Counted from the stretch's first letter, positions 33,603 to 42,864 are shown. The stretch is 64,000 nt of DNA from Methylobacterium radiotolerans JCM 2831 (GCF_000019725.1 NC_010505.1:2096001-2160000); one strand, 5' to 3'. Notes: a model not told the origin generated them from the sequence alone. Numbers and translations: made by a program.

Positions 33603-34304
33603 CTAGTGCTCGTGGCCGCAGCCGCAGCCGGGACCGTGCACGTGGCCGTGGTCATGGCCGTGGTCATGGGCGTGATCGTGGGCGTGCTTCTGGTGCCCGT
33701 GCTCGTGATGGTGCCCGTGATCGTGGGCGTGCTTCTGGTGCCCGTGCTCGTGATGGTGCCCGTGATCGTGGCTGTGACGGTGGTCGTGCGCGTGCTTGTG
33801 ACCGTGGTCGTGATGATCGTGGTCGTGATCGTGGGCATGGTGGTCGTGCCCGTGATCGTGTCCGCAGGTGCTGTGATCGTGGGCGGCCTGCTCGGGCCGG
33901 AAGGCGCGGGAGACGGGGGTCGCGACGCAGCCCTGCCCCCGCACCAGCTCGGCCGCGGCGGGTGTCGCCGGCACGTAGAGCACGTCCGTGCCGATCTCGG
34001 CGTCCACGTGGCTGCCGCCGAGCTGCCAGGCCAGGCGCAGCAGGCGGGCCGGATTCTCGGCGCGCACCTCCAAGAGGTCCTCGGCGGCCGCCCGCACCGC
34101 GACGAGCCGACCGTCGTCGAGGCGCAGGGCGTCGCCGTCCTCGAGCGCCGCGGTCCTGGTGAGCGCGACGTCGAAGCCGAGGCCGCCCTCGGCGACCAGG
34201 GATCCCGCGACGGCAGCCCGGGCCGCGCGGTCGAGGGTCACCGTGTCGGCGACGCGGTCGGCGCGGACCGCGGCCCGGCGGACGATCGTGGTGGCTGTCG
34301 GCAT
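33603..34304 (-). CDS. ureE: Urease accessory protein UreE with long His-rich tail
   Basis: A 233-residue nickel metallochaperone. The N-terminal half has UreE motifs 'LRLDDGRLVAVRAAAEDLL' and 'LLRLAWQLGGSHVDAEIG'. From about residue 142 the tail is almost only His, Asp, Gly, Glu and Lys, with a 15-residue unit (GHHHEHGHQKHAHDH) present twice, and ends with 'GPGCGCGHEH'. The tail should bind many Ni ions. No urease structural gene lies in the window, so it is an orphan here. Start chosen at MPTATTIVRR (34304); an ATG at 34319 is possible. Confidence 0.85.
   Translation of the reverse strand: MPTATTIVRRAAVRADRVADTVTLDRAARAAVAGSLVAEGGLGFDVALTRTAALEDGDALRLDDGRLVAVRAAAEDLLEVRAENPARLLRLAWQLGGSHVDAEIGTDVLYVPATPAAAELVRGQGCVATPVSRAFRPEQAAHDHSTCGHDHGHDHHAHDHDHDHHDHGHKHAHDHRHSHDHGHHHEHGHQKHAHDHGHHHEHGHQKHAHDHAHDHGHDHGHVHGPGCGCGHEH
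33671..33770. repeat. 45-bp tandem repeat in ureE
   Basis: Two perfect 45-bp copies (33671-33715 and 33716-33760) and the first 10 bp of a third. They encode the His-rich units of UreE and keep the reading frame. Confidence 0.85.
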
Positions 34305-34544
34305 GGGACCCTCGGACATGAGCCGGACTGGTGCCGGGCGTGGTGCCGGATAGGGCGTCGCGGCATTGCGGCCGGAGCGCCTCCGAACCGTGGCATAGGG
34401 CGAGACGGGAACCCGGCGCAACTCGTCCCGCGGCCGATGGAACCTTAGCCGTATGGCCGACATTCCTTTCCTGCTAAGCTCGACGCGATCCGCAACGATC
34501 ACGGCCACCGGCCGGACCGGATACACAAGGGAGTTCTGGGGACC

Positions 34545-34814
34545 ATGAAGAAGCTGACGGCCGCCGCCATCGCCACCATCGCCGCCCTCTCGCTCGCCGG
34601 CTGCAACACCCCGGAGGACCGGGCTCTGGGCGGTGCCGGCCTCGGCGCCCTGACCGGTGCGGCGATCGGCGCGGCGGCCACCGGCCGCGCGGGCGGTGCC
34701 CTGGCGGGTGCCGCGATCGGCGGCGCCGGCGGTGCCATCGTGGGCGCCTCGACCGCGCCGCGCTGCCCCTACGGCACCTACCGCGACGCCTACGGCAACG
34801 TCTACTGCCGCTGA
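34545..34814 (+). CDS. Glycine-zipper lipoprotein
   Basis: An 89-residue outer-membrane-type lipoprotein: signal 'MKKLTAAAIATIAALSLAGC' with a lipobox Cys at 20, then a glycine zipper 'GAGLGALTGAAIGAAATG' and 'GGAIVGAS', and a short Tyr-rich end 'YGTYRDAYGNVYCR'. Similar proteins are stress-induced in rhizobia; the role is unknown. Confidence 0.8.
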   Translation: MKKLTAAAIATIAALSLAGCNTPEDRALGGAGLGALTGAAIGAAATGRAGGALAGAAIGGAGGAIVGASTAPRCPYGTYRDAYGNVYCR

Positions 34815-34837
34815 GCCGCGCTGAGCGTACCTGGGGG

Positions 34838-34858
34838 GGGCCGGGCGCGTCCCGGCCC
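34838..34858 (+). terminator. Hairpin terminator after the lipoprotein gene
   Basis: GGGCCGGG and CCCGGCCC pair around a 5-nt loop, followed by TTCCTC. It stands 24 bp after the stop codon. Confidence 0.65.
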
Positions 34859-34977
34859 TTCCTCGCGGCGTGCGGAGCGGCTATCCCGTCGCTCGGCCGG
34901 GCCCGTCCCGGCGCCGGAACCCCGCCGCCCCCGATGACAGAGCCGAGCCGAGGATCAGCGCCGGGACCGGTCCGCCC

Positions 34978-35718
34978 ATGAGTCAGGCGACCAAGTCTCA
35001 GGGCGTCTGGGGCAAGCTCGGCGGTGCCGGATTCGGCCTCGCGCTCGGCGGTCCGCTCGGGGCGCTGATCGGCGGGGTCGCGGGCCATTTCCTGCTCGAC
35101 CGCGTCGGCGCGCCCTTCGGGCGGACGCCGCGCGACGTCGTGTTCACCACCGGACTCGTGGCGCTCGCCGCCAAGATGGCCAAGTCCGACGGGGTCGTGC
35201 TGCCGTCGGAGGTCGAGGCGTTCGGCCGGGTCGTGCAGGTGGAGCCGTCCGCGCGGGCGGGCGTCGAGCGCCTGTTCGACCTCGCCAAGAAGACCACGAG
35301 CGGCTTCGAGGCCTACGCCCAGCAACTGGCGACCACCTTCGGCGACGAGCCGGCGCTCCTCGAGGACGTGCTCGACGGCCTGTTCCAGATCGCCGGCGCC
35401 GACGGGGCGCTGCACGAGGCCGAGGAGCGCTACCTGCGCGCCGTCTCGGCCATCTTCGGATTCGACGAGGCGGCGTTCCGGCGCATCGCCGCCCGCCACG
35501 TGCGGCTGCCGGACGATCCCTACGGCGTCCTCGGGCTCGACCGCGGGGCGGACGACGCCGCCGTGAAGGCCCGCCACCGGGCGCTGGTGGCCGAGCACCA
35601 CCCGGACCGGGCGCTCGCCCGCGGCCTGCCGACGGAGGCGGTCGCCATCGCCACGCGGCGGCTCGCCGCGATCAACGCGGCCTATGACCGGATCGCGCAG
35701 GAGCGCGGGCTCCGGTGA
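34978..35718 (+). CDS. TerB/DnaJ-domain protein (DjlA-like)
   Basis: A 246-residue protein. Residues 10-45 form a Gly-rich hydrophobic anchor. A TerB-like helical domain (about 50-165) has 'ALAAKMAKSDGVVLPSEVEA' and 'AGADGALHEAEERYL'. The C-terminal J domain has 'DPYGVLGLDRGADD' and the HPD motif 'LVAEHHPDRALARG'. It should recruit DnaK at the membrane. The stop overlaps the amidase start (GTGA at 35715-35718). Confidence 0.85.
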   Translation: MSQATKSQGVWGKLGGAGFGLALGGPLGALIGGVAGHFLLDRVGAPFGRTPRDVVFTTGLVALAAKMAKSDGVVLPSEVEAFGRVVQVEPSARAGVERLFDLAKKTTSGFEAYAQQLATTFGDEPALLEDVLDGLFQIAGADGALHEAEERYLRAVSAIFGFDEAAFRRIAARHVRLPDDPYGVLGLDRGADDAAVKARHRALVAEHHPDRALARGLPTEAVAIATRRLAAINAAYDRIAQERGLR

Positions 35719-36470
35719 GTCTCGCGCCCGACAGCCCCCTGGCCCGCCGCGTCGCGCCCTCGCCGAACCACGGCGCCCGCCGCGCGGGGCCGCTCGACAT
35801 GCTGATCCTGCACTACACCGGGATGGACAGCGGGGCCGCCGCCCTCGCGCGCCTGCGCGACCCGTTGAGCGAGGTCTCGGCGCACTACCTCGTGTTCGAG
35901 GATGGCGGAACCGTCCAGATGGTGCCGGAGGCCCGCCGGGCCTGGCACGCCGGGGCCGGCGCCTGGAAGGGCGAGACCGACGTCAATTCCCGGTCGATCG
36001 GGATCGAGATCGTGAATCCGGGCCATGCCGGCGGGCTGCCGCCGTACCCGGAGGCACAGGTCGAGGCCGTGATCGCGCTGGCCCGGGACATCCTCGGCCG
36101 CTGGCCGATCCCGCCGGAGCGGGTGCTCGCCCATTCCGACGTGGCGCCCGAGCGCAAGGAGGATCCGGGGGAGATCTTCCCGTGGGACCGCCTCGCGGCG
36201 GCGGGGGTGGGTCACCACGTGCCGCCCGCGCGCCTCCAGGACGGCCGCTTCCTCGCGCGGGGCGATGCCGGCCAGCCCGTCGAGGCGCTGCAGGCGATGT
36301 TCGCGCTCTACGGTTACGACCTGCCGGTGACCGGGACGTTCGACGCGCGCACCCGGGCTGTGGTCACCGCGTTCCAGCGCCATTTCCGCCCGGCGCGGGT
36401 GGACGGCGTGGCCGACGCCTCCACCATCACCACCCTGCGCGACCTGATCGCGGCGCTGCCGGCGTCCTGA
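35715..36470 (+). CDS. N-acetylmuramoyl-L-alanine amidase (AmiD-like)
   Basis: A 251-residue zinc amidase acting on peptidoglycan. The Amidase_2 domain has the zinc histidines in 'MLILHYTGMD' and 'VLAHSDVAPERKEDPGEIFP', and 'SRSIGIEIVNPGH' between. A C-terminal peptidoglycan-binding domain follows ('LQAMFALYGYDLPVTGTFDA'). Start is a GTG overlapping the DjlA-like stop. No signal peptide is seen, so it may act on recycled muropeptides or be exported otherwise. Confidence 0.87.
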   Translation: MSLAPDSPLARRVAPSPNHGARRAGPLDMLILHYTGMDSGAAALARLRDPLSEVSAHYLVFEDGGTVQMVPEARRAWHAGAGAWKGETDVNSRSIGIEIVNPGHAGGLPPYPEAQVEAVIALARDILGRWPIPPERVLAHSDVAPERKEDPGEIFPWDRLAAAGVGHHVPPARLQDGRFLARGDAGQPVEALQAMFALYGYDLPVTGTFDARTRAVVTAFQRHFRPARVDGVADASTITTLRDLIAALPAS

Positions 36471-36495
36471 GGGCCGGGCGCCCGCCGGGCCCCCC

Positions 36496-37530
36496 TCAGG
36501 CGCGGTGGGCCCGCGCCTCGTGCGGGGGGGCGGCCTCCGGGGCGGCCGCGGCCGAAGCGTCGGTCCGGGTCCGCCAGAGGCTGTAGAAGACACCGGCCGC
36601 CAGCAGCGTCAGGGTCACCACAAGGGAGACCCAGGGCTGCACGTGGATGAGCCCGAACGTGTCGGCCACCACGATCTTGGCGCCGATGAAGATCAGGATG
36701 AAGGCCAGCGCCGTCTTCAGGTAGGCGAACCGGTCGACCATGGCGGCGAGCGCGAAGTAGAGGGCGCGCAGGCCCAGGATCGCGAAGATGTTGGAGGTGT
36801 AGACCACGAACGTGTCGGTGGTGATCGCGAAGATCGCCGGCACGCTGTCGACCGCGAAGATCACGTCGGCGCCGTTCACCAGCACCAGGGCGAGGGCCAG
36901 CGGCGTGAAGTACAGGGCGACCTTGCCGGTCTTCGGGTCGGTCTTGCGCACCGTGAAGCGCTGGCCGTGCAGGTCGGGCGTGACCCGGAAGGTCGTCTTG
37001 AACCAGCGCACGACGGCGCTGTTCTGGAAGTCGCCCTCCTCCTCGTCGCCCGCGATCAGGATCTTCAGGCCGGCGTAGATCAGGAAGGCGGCGAACAGGG
37101 AGAGCACCCAGTGCACCTCGTGCACCAGGGCGGCGCCGAGGCCGATCATCAGGCCGCGCAGCACCACGGCCGCCAGGATGCCCCAGAGCAGGACCCGGTG
37201 CTGGGCGGCCCGGGGGACGCCCAGAGCCGTGAGAATCATGGCGATGACGAAGACGTTGTCCATCGACAGCGACTTCTCGACCACGAGGCCGGTGACGTAT
37301 TCCTCGGCGGAGGACGGCCCGAGATACCACCAGATCCAGCCGCCGAAGGCGAGGCCGAGGGCGAGGTAGAAGCCGGTGAGCAGCAGGCTCTCCCGGACGC
37401 CGATCTCGTGCTCCTTGTCGCGGTGGAGGAGCCCGAGGTCGAAGGCGAGCAGGCAGGCGATCAGGACGTGGAACCCGAGCCACATCCACAACGGCTTGCC
37501 GAGCCATACGACGGTAAGGACGTCCATCAT
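36496..37530 (-). CDS. TerC-family integral membrane protein
   Basis: A 344-residue protein with about nine transmembrane segments. The signature 'EKSLSMDNVFVIAMILTALG' near residue 70 and 'NGADVIFAVDSVPAIFAITT' near 205 contain the conserved Asp residues of the family, whose studied members export manganese or protect against tellurite. The cytoplasmic loop has an acidic stretch (DEEEGDF). Start at the ATG pair 37530/37527. The upstream leader is structured (see next entry). Confidence 0.87.
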   Translation of the reverse strand: MMDVLTVVWLGKPLWMWLGFHVLIACLLAFDLGLLHRDKEHEIGVRESLLLTGFYLALGLAFGGWIWWYLGPSSAEEYVTGLVVEKSLSMDNVFVIAMILTALGVPRAAQHRVLLWGILAAVVLRGLMIGLGAALVHEVHWVLSLFAAFLIYAGLKILIAGDEEEGDFQNSAVVRWFKTTFRVTPDLHGQRFTVRKTDPKTGKVALYFTPLALALVLVNGADVIFAVDSVPAIFAITTDTFVVYTSNIFAILGLRALYFALAAMVDRFAYLKTALAFILIFIGAKIVVADTFGLIHVQPWVSLVVTLTLLAAGVFYSLWRTRTDASAAAAPEAAPPHEARAHRA

Positions 37531-37563
37531 GTGCGGGACCTGATGCTGATTCCGAATGGAAAG

Positions 37564-37622
37564 CATCGGCTCCGACATCACGGGCGCTGAGGAGCGCCCG
37601 CCAGAGGGGCCCGCAGCCGATG
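37564..37622 (-). promoter_or_regulatory. Structured leader upstream of the TerC gene
   Basis: Two nested stems can form on the TerC message: an outer CATCGGCT/AGCCGATG helix (37564-37571 with 37615-37622) and an inner 8-bp stem CGGGCGCT/AGCGCCCG with a 4-nt loop (37581-37600). It ends 34 bp before the start codon. Several TerC-type genes elsewhere are controlled by the manganese yybP-ykoY riboswitch; I could not match its consensus, so this is only a candidate. The rest of the 357-bp spacer 37531-37887 shows nothing else. Confidence 0.4.
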
Positions 37623-37887
37623 AGGTCGACGTAAGGGGCGATCCGGGCGAATCAAGGGCAGAGCGCCGGCGTGGCGCGCGGACCGGTGACGATATCCGGC
37701 CCCCGTGGCCCCGGCGCGACGAAGGAGCGCGTCACCTTCCGGATGCCGCCGGAAGGCGCGAGCACCCGCACGCGTCCGCGACCTGCTCCGGAGCGGTCTC
37801 CCGTCTCGGCCCCGCCCGCGTGCGCGGTGACGGGATCCCGGCCCGGTCCGGCGTCGCGGGATCGGCAGAAGTCCACCCCGGGGGCCG

Positions 37888-39495
37888 TCAGGTGGAGGCC
37901 TCCGGCGTCTCGGCGGCCATCTTCGGCGACGTGCGCTCGCGCAGGGGCCGCTCCTCCATCAGCGCCAGGAACGTGAAGGCGCCGAGCAGGCCGAGGCAGG
38001 CGGCCAGGAAGACGTAGCGGAAAGTCAGGGCGAGCTGGGCCGGGTCCGCGCCGCGGATCAGGCTCTCCACGTCGTGCGCCCCTCCCCCTGCCCCGCCCGC
38101 GGCGCCGCCGAGCACGATCGTCCCGAAGGCCGCCACGATCAGCGCCCCGCCGAGGGAGCGGAAGAAGTTCATCGCGGCGGTGGCGATGCCGAGCTGGTGC
38201 GTCTCCACGGCGTTCTGGATCGAGATGGTCGAGAGCGGGAGGATCGTCCCGATTCCCATGGAGAGCAGCGCGAACAGCACCTCCATGAGCCAGAAGGGCA
38301 GCGCCCGGCCCTGCCAGGCGATGGTGGCGCAGCAGGCGAGACTGACGCACATCATCGCCAGTGGTACCCGCTTGTAGTGCCGGAAATGCAGCATCGACCG
38401 GCCCGACAGGGTCGCGCCCGTGACGGTGCCGATCATCAGCGGCACCAGGGCCACGCCGGACTCGCTCGCCGAGAGCCCGATCACCCCTTCGAGGAAGATC
38501 GGCACGTAGATGGTGAGCCCGATGAAGGTGCCCATGGCGAAGCAGGCCGCCAGCGTCGCGCTGTAGACCACCCGGTCCCTCAGCACCTCCGTGGGGATCA
38601 GCGGCTCCGGCGCCGTGGCGAGCCGCGCCGCGAAGCCGCCCCCCAGCACGGCCGCCCCGGCGAGGAGGGCGAGGACCGGCGCCGAGTCCCAGGGATAGCG
38701 CACCCCGCCCCAGCTCAGGGCCAGCAGGAGGGTGACGGAGCCCGCCACCATCAGGGCGGCGCCGGGATAGTCCAGCCGGTGGCGGCGCTCGTGGCGCGGC
38801 AGGCGCTTCAGGTTGGCGTTGGTGAGCGCGAAGGCGAGGCAGCCGATCGGCAGGTTGATCCAGAAGATCAGCGACCAGTGCAGGTGCTGGGCGAAGAAGC
38901 CGCCGAGCAGCGGCCCCGCCACCGAGGCCGTGACGAACACGCCCGCGATCACCACCTGGTAGCGCGCCCGCTCCTTGGGCGACATGATGTCGGCCAGGAT
39001 GGTCTGCGCCAGGGCGATCAGCCCGCCGCCGCCGACGCCCTGGAGGCCCCGGGCGAGCGCCAGCGCCACCATCGTGGGCGCGAGCGCGCAGGCGAGCGAG
39101 CCGACCACGAAGGTCGCGATGGCGATCAGCAGCATGATCCGCCGGCCGTGGATGTCGCTGAGCTTGCCGTAGAGCGGGGTCACCGCCGTGGAGGCCAGCA
39201 GGTAGGCGGTGACGATCCAGGGCAGGTTCGCGGCGTCGCCGAGGTCGAGGCCGATGGTCGGCATGGCGGTCGCCACGATGGTCTGGTCGAGGGCCGCGAG
39301 CAGCATCGCGGTCATCAGCCCGTAGACGATGGCGCGGATCTCGCCGGGGCTGAGCGCGGCCTGCGGGCCGGCCGGCCGCGCCCGGGTTTGCGGCTGGACC
39401 TCGGTGACGGCGACGGGACTGGCCACGTGTCTGAGAGCCTCTGATCCGGACCGTGCCGGCCGACCGTCCGGGGCGGACGGGGCCTGGGGCGGCAT
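37888..39495 (-). CDS. MFS multidrug efflux transporter, DHA2 (EmrB/QacA) type
   Basis: A 535-residue 14-helix transporter. Motif 'LDQTIVATAMPTIGLDLG' (motif D1) near residue 68, 'LYGKLSDIHGRRIMLLIAI' (motif A) near 108, and 'GVFVTASVAGPLLGGFFAQ' (antiporter motif C) near 185. It should export lipophilic compounds by proton antiport. No EmrA-like adaptor lies next to it. Confidence 0.9.
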   Translation of the reverse strand: MPPQAPSAPDGRPARSGSEALRHVASPVAVTEVQPQTRARPAGPQAALSPGEIRAIVYGLMTAMLLAALDQTIVATAMPTIGLDLGDAANLPWIVTAYLLASTAVTPLYGKLSDIHGRRIMLLIAIATFVVGSLACALAPTMVALALARGLQGVGGGGLIALAQTILADIMSPKERARYQVVIAGVFVTASVAGPLLGGFFAQHLHWSLIFWINLPIGCLAFALTNANLKRLPRHERRHRLDYPGAALMVAGSVTLLLALSWGGVRYPWDSAPVLALLAGAAVLGGGFAARLATAPEPLIPTEVLRDRVVYSATLAACFAMGTFIGLTIYVPIFLEGVIGLSASESGVALVPLMIGTVTGATLSGRSMLHFRHYKRVPLAMMCVSLACCATIAWQGRALPFWLMEVLFALLSMGIGTILPLSTISIQNAVETHQLGIATAAMNFFRSLGGALIVAAFGTIVLGGAAGGAGGGAHDVESLIRGADPAQLALTFRYVFLAACLGLLGAFTFLALMEERPLRERTSPKMAAETPEAST

Positions 39496-39683
39496 GAGGA
39501 GGTGTGCGGACGGACCGCGGTCGCGGGCCGGTGTGCCGGTATCCGCGGCGCCCGGGATCGGAAAGAACGCAGGTCCGGACGTACCCGGTTCCTAGCGCAA
39601 CGCCGGAGGCCAGCCCATGGCGCCCGGCGCCGATCCGGCCTTCGCCCTTGACAGAGGGCGCCGGGCTGTCGCTCTCCCGGCCC

Positions 39684-40901
39684 ATGCCGGATGACAGGGA
39701 TGCAATCGCCATCGTGGGCGGCGGGCCGGCCGGGCTCGCCGCGGCCGAGCTGCTGGGGGAGGCCGGCCGCGCGGTCACGGTCTACGAGCGCATGCCGTCC
39801 GTCGCCCGCAAGCTGCTGATCGCCGGGCGCGGCGGCCTCAACATCACCCACAGCGAGGCGCGGGCGGAGTTCCTCGCCCGCTACCATCCGCGCGGCGTCC
39901 TCGACGCGGCCATCGCGGCCTTCCCGCCCGACGCGCTCAGGGCGTGGTGCGCGGATCTCGGCGAGCCGACCTTCGTCGGCTCGAGCGGGCGCGTCTTCCC
40001 GCAAAGCTTCAAGGCCTCGCCGCTGCTGCGGGCGTGGCTGGCGCGGCTCGACCGCCTTGGCGTCCGGATCCGCACCCGCCACCGGCTCACGGGGATCGCC
40101 GAAGGCCTGCGCTTCGAGACCCCGGACGGTCCCCTGGACCTCCGCCCCCGCGCCACCCTGCTGGCGCTGGGCGGGGCCAGCTGGCCCCGCCTCGGCTCGG
40201 ACGGGCGCTGGGTGCCGCTCCTCGAAGGGCTCGGCGTGGCGGTGGCGCCCCTGCGTCCGGCCAATGCCGGCTTCGCGGCGGCGTGGTCCGACCTGTTTCG
40301 GGAGCGGTTCTCCGGCGCGCCGCTGAAGCGGGTGGCGCTCACCTGCGCGGGCACCACGGTGCGGGGCGAGGCCGTGATCACGGAGGCCGGCATCGAGGGC
40401 GGGGCGATCTACGCCCTCTCGCGCCCCCTGCGGGAGGCGATCGCGGCCGTGGGCAGCGCGCGGCTGGTCGTGGATCTCCGCCCCGACCTGACCCGGGAGG
40501 CCCTCGCCCGCCGCCTGTCCGGGTCCCGGCCGGGCGACTCGGCCGGGACCCGGCTGCGCAAGGCCGCGGGCCTCGCGCCCGCGGCGGCGGGTCTGCTGCG
40601 CGAGGCGGCCGGCGGCGCCCTCCCGACGGAGCCCGGGGCCCTCGCCGGTCTGATCAAGGCCGCGCCCATCACCCTCACCGCCTCCGCGCCGATCGAGCGG
40701 GCGATCTCGACGGCGGGCGGCGTCCGGCTCGACGCCCTCGACGGGCGGTCCATGCTGCGCGCCCATCCCGGCCTGTTCCTGGCCGGCGAGATGCTCGACT
40801 GGGAGGCGCCGACCGGCGGCTACCTGCTCCAGGGCGCCTTCGCGGGCGGCCGGGCGGCCGCCGCCGGGATGCTCGACTGGCTGCGCGAGACCGGCGGCTG
40901 A
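39684..40901 (+). CDS. TIGR03862-family flavoprotein (HI0933-like)
   Basis: A 405-residue FAD protein. The dinucleotide site 'IAIVGGGPAGLAAAELLGEA' opens it, followed by 'SVARKLLIAGRGGLNITHSE', and it ends with 'FLAGEMLDWEAPTGGYLLQG', both family signatures. The reaction is not established; relatives are predicted NAD(P)/FAD-dependent oxidoreductases. The ATG at 39684 lies directly before the FAD motif. Divergent from the efflux pump gene. Confidence 0.85.
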   Translation: MPDDRDAIAIVGGGPAGLAAAELLGEAGRAVTVYERMPSVARKLLIAGRGGLNITHSEARAEFLARYHPRGVLDAAIAAFPPDALRAWCADLGEPTFVGSSGRVFPQSFKASPLLRAWLARLDRLGVRIRTRHRLTGIAEGLRFETPDGPLDLRPRATLLALGGASWPRLGSDGRWVPLLEGLGVAVAPLRPANAGFAAAWSDLFRERFSGAPLKRVALTCAGTTVRGEAVITEAGIEGGAIYALSRPLREAIAAVGSARLVVDLRPDLTREALARRLSGSRPGDSAGTRLRKAAGLAPAAAGLLREAAGGALPTEPGALAGLIKAAPITLTASAPIERAISTAGGVRLDALDGRSMLRAHPGLFLAGEMLDWEAPTGGYLLQGAFAGGRAAAAGMLDWLRETGG

Positions 40902-40926
40902 GCCGCCGGGATCAGGGTTGCCCGCC

Positions 40927-41853
40927 TCAGGGCCGCGTGCAGAACCCGACGATGCCGGACGCCTCCGCCGGGCAGCTGGCGCCCTCCCCCTCGTAGACCG
41001 GCGCGCCGCCCTTGAGGCAGTGGGCCGTGACCAGCATCTCGCCGGTCCCGCAGGTGATCGTGCAGCCCCCCGGGCAGTCGGATTTGCGCACGGGCCGCAG
41101 GCTGGCCGCGGCGGCCTCGCCCTTCGGACCCGGGCCGCCCTGCGGTCCGACCGGACCCCGTGGGCCCGCGGCGCCCGCGTCGCCCTTCGGACCCGGTGCG
41201 CCCTGTGGGCCGACCGCGCCCGCGGGACCGGGCTCTCCTCTCGGGCCGGGCTCGCCCTGGGGACCCGTATCGCCCTTGAGGCCCCGCTCGCCTTGAGGGC
41301 CCTGCTCGCCCTTGATCCCCTGATCCCCCCTGGGCCCCTGCTCGCCCTTGGGACCGGTCTCACCCTTGGGGCCCATCTCACCCTTGGGGCCCGTCTCGCC
41401 GGCCGGTCCCGCCGCACCCTGGGGACCTGGCGGTCCGGGCGGCCCCTCGGGCGCGCAGTTCGCCACCACCGCCTCGCGCTCGTCCGGCTCCGCCTTCAGC
41501 GTCACCACGCAGGTCGAGGGCCGGTAGGGCAACCGGAAGGTGAACCGGCCGCGCCGGTCGGCCTGGATCGAGATGTCGTCGTCCAGCACCACGATCGCCC
41601 CGGGCTTGCGCACCGAGCCCGAGATCCGCAGGTCGCCGGCCTCGATCCGCGCGTCGTAGACCATGATCGGCTGGCTCGGGGCCTGCGCGTGGCGGACCCG
41701 CGGGCGGGCCGGGCGAGACCGCCCCGTCGCGGGGGCGGACGCGGCCGGATCCGGACCGGCGGCACCCGGCGGATCCGCCTGCTGGCCGAGTGCCGCCCCC
41801 GCCAGGGCGAGCAGGAACGTCAGGGTGAGGGCTGAGCTGAGGGCTGAGCGCAT
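40927..41853 (-). CDS. Secreted collagen-like protein
   Basis: A 308-residue protein. Residues 1-23 are a signal peptide ([16 protein letters not shown]). A globular part (about 60-135) looks like a beta domain. Residues 137-247 are 37 uninterrupted Gly-X-Y triplets, rich in GPKGE, GPQ and GPR, which favour a collagen triple helix. The C-terminal ~60 residues are Cys-rich ('[14 protein letters not shown]', '[19 protein letters not shown]') and may form a disulfide-locked trimer domain. It should be on the surface or in the periplasm. Role unknown; adhesion or matrix is a guess. Confidence 0.85.
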   Translation of the reverse strand: MRSALSSALTLTFLLALAGAALGQQADPPGAAGPDPAASAPATGRSRPARPRVRHAQAPSQPIMVYDARIEAGDLRISGSVRKPGAIVVLDDDISIQADRRGRFTFRLPYRPSTCVVTLKAEPDEREAVVANCAPEGPPGPPGPQGAAGPAGETGPKGEMGPKGETGPKGEQGPRGDQGIKGEQGPQGERGLKGDTGPQGEPGPRGEPGPAGAVGPQGAPGPKGDAGAAGPRGPVGPQGGPGPKGEAAAASLRPVRKSDCPGGCTITCGTGEMLVTAHCLKGGAPVYEGEGASCPAEASGIVGFCTRP

Positions 41854-42038
41854 GCGCGGTCCGGTCCGGCCGCGTCACGCGCGCGGCGTCGGGACATTGG
41901 TCTCGCCCTGCGATTGCGGTCAACCGTGACCTCGAACCCAGAGGTGGCTGTCGAGTCCACCGGCGTCCACAGCCGTCCACAGGCCAAGCCGCTGCCGCCA
42001 CGCGCGATTTCGGGACCTTGCGGAAACCGTTTGTGCCT

Positions 42039-42053
42039 GTTCCTGTTCTGTTC
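42039..42053 (+). promoter_or_regulatory. LexA box of the imuA operon
   Basis: GTTCCTGTTCTGTTC contains GTTC-N7-GTTC, the alphaproteobacterial LexA operator, 25 bp upstream of the imuA start. Confidence 0.9.
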
Positions 42054-42078
42054 CTATCGTCCAGCATGACCGGAGCCG

Positions 42079-42864
42079 ATGGAGATGGGGCTGGACCCTG
42101 CGGACGAGACCGAGGCGGCGCTCGCGCCGAGCGATCCCCGGGCCCGGCTGGCGGCCCTGCGGGTGCGCCTCGCGCCGCCGGACCGGGGCCGGGATCCGTC
42201 CCTGGTCCTGCCGCTCGGCGTGCCGGACCTCGACGCGCACCTGCCCGGCGGCGGCCTCGTCCTCGGGCCGCCCCACGAGATCGCGCCGGCCGAGCCCGCG
42301 GACGCGATCGCGGCCCTGGGCTTCGCCCTGGCGCTCTGCGCCCGCCACCTCGCTCGGGCGCCCGGAGAGGCGCTGATCGCCGCCGCGCCCGGCCAGCCCC
42401 TGCCCTACGGGCACGGTCTCGCCGGCCTCGGCCTCGACCCCGGCCGCCTGCTGCTGCTGGAAGCCGGCAGCGACGCGGAGGTGTTCCGCGCCCTGGAGGC
42501 GGCCCTGCACGCACGGGCGCTCACGGCCCTGATCGGCCTCCTGCGGGACGGGCTGCCGCTGAAGCCGGGCCGGCGCCTGCAGCTCGCCGCGGAAGGGCCC
42601 GCGCCGCCGCTGCTGCTGATCCTGCGGCCGGCGCCCGCCAGCCTGCCCAACGGGGCCGCCACCCGCTGGCGGATCGCGGCGGCGCCGGCGGCGCGGGACC
42701 GGTTCGGGACCCTGGACAGGCCGCGCTGGCGGGCGCGGCTCGACCGCTGCCGCAACGGGCGGGGCGGCGACTGGCTTGTGGAGTGGGACCATGCCGCGCA
42801 TCGTCTGCATCTGCCTGAGCCACTGGCCGGTGACGCGGCTGCGGCGGGCGGGTCTCGCGCCTGA
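42079..42864 (+). CDS. imuA: ImuA, RecA-like mutasome protein
   Basis: A 261-residue RecA/SulA-like protein that works with ImuB and DnaE2 in SOS mutagenesis. 'LVLPLGVPDLDAHLPGGGLV' near residue 43 is the family opening, and the remainder is the degenerate RecA fold without a good Walker A. A LexA box lies just upstream. The imuB start is inside its last 74 bp, so translation is coupled. Confidence 0.88.
   Translation: MEMGLDPADETEAALAPSDPRARLAALRVRLAPPDRGRDPSLVLPLGVPDLDAHLPGGGLVLGPPHEIAPAEPADAIAALGFALALCARHLARAPGEALIAAAPGQPLPYGHGLAGLGLDPGRLLLLEAGSDAEVFRALEAALHARALTALIGLLRDGLPLKPGRRLQLAAEGPAPPLLLILRPAPASLPNGAATRWRIAAAPAARDRFGTLDRPRWRARLDRCRNGRGGDWLVEWDHAAHRLHLPEPLAGDAAAAGGSRA

Noticed and set aside
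33671..33770. CRISPR-like tandem repeats
   Set aside because: The units are adjacent with no spacers and keep the ureE reading frame.
33606..34448. Long Val/Gly-rich plus-strand frame opposite ureE
   Set aside because: It is the antisense of the His-rich UreE tail; the repeated valines come from the GTG repeats. UreE has family motifs, this frame has none.
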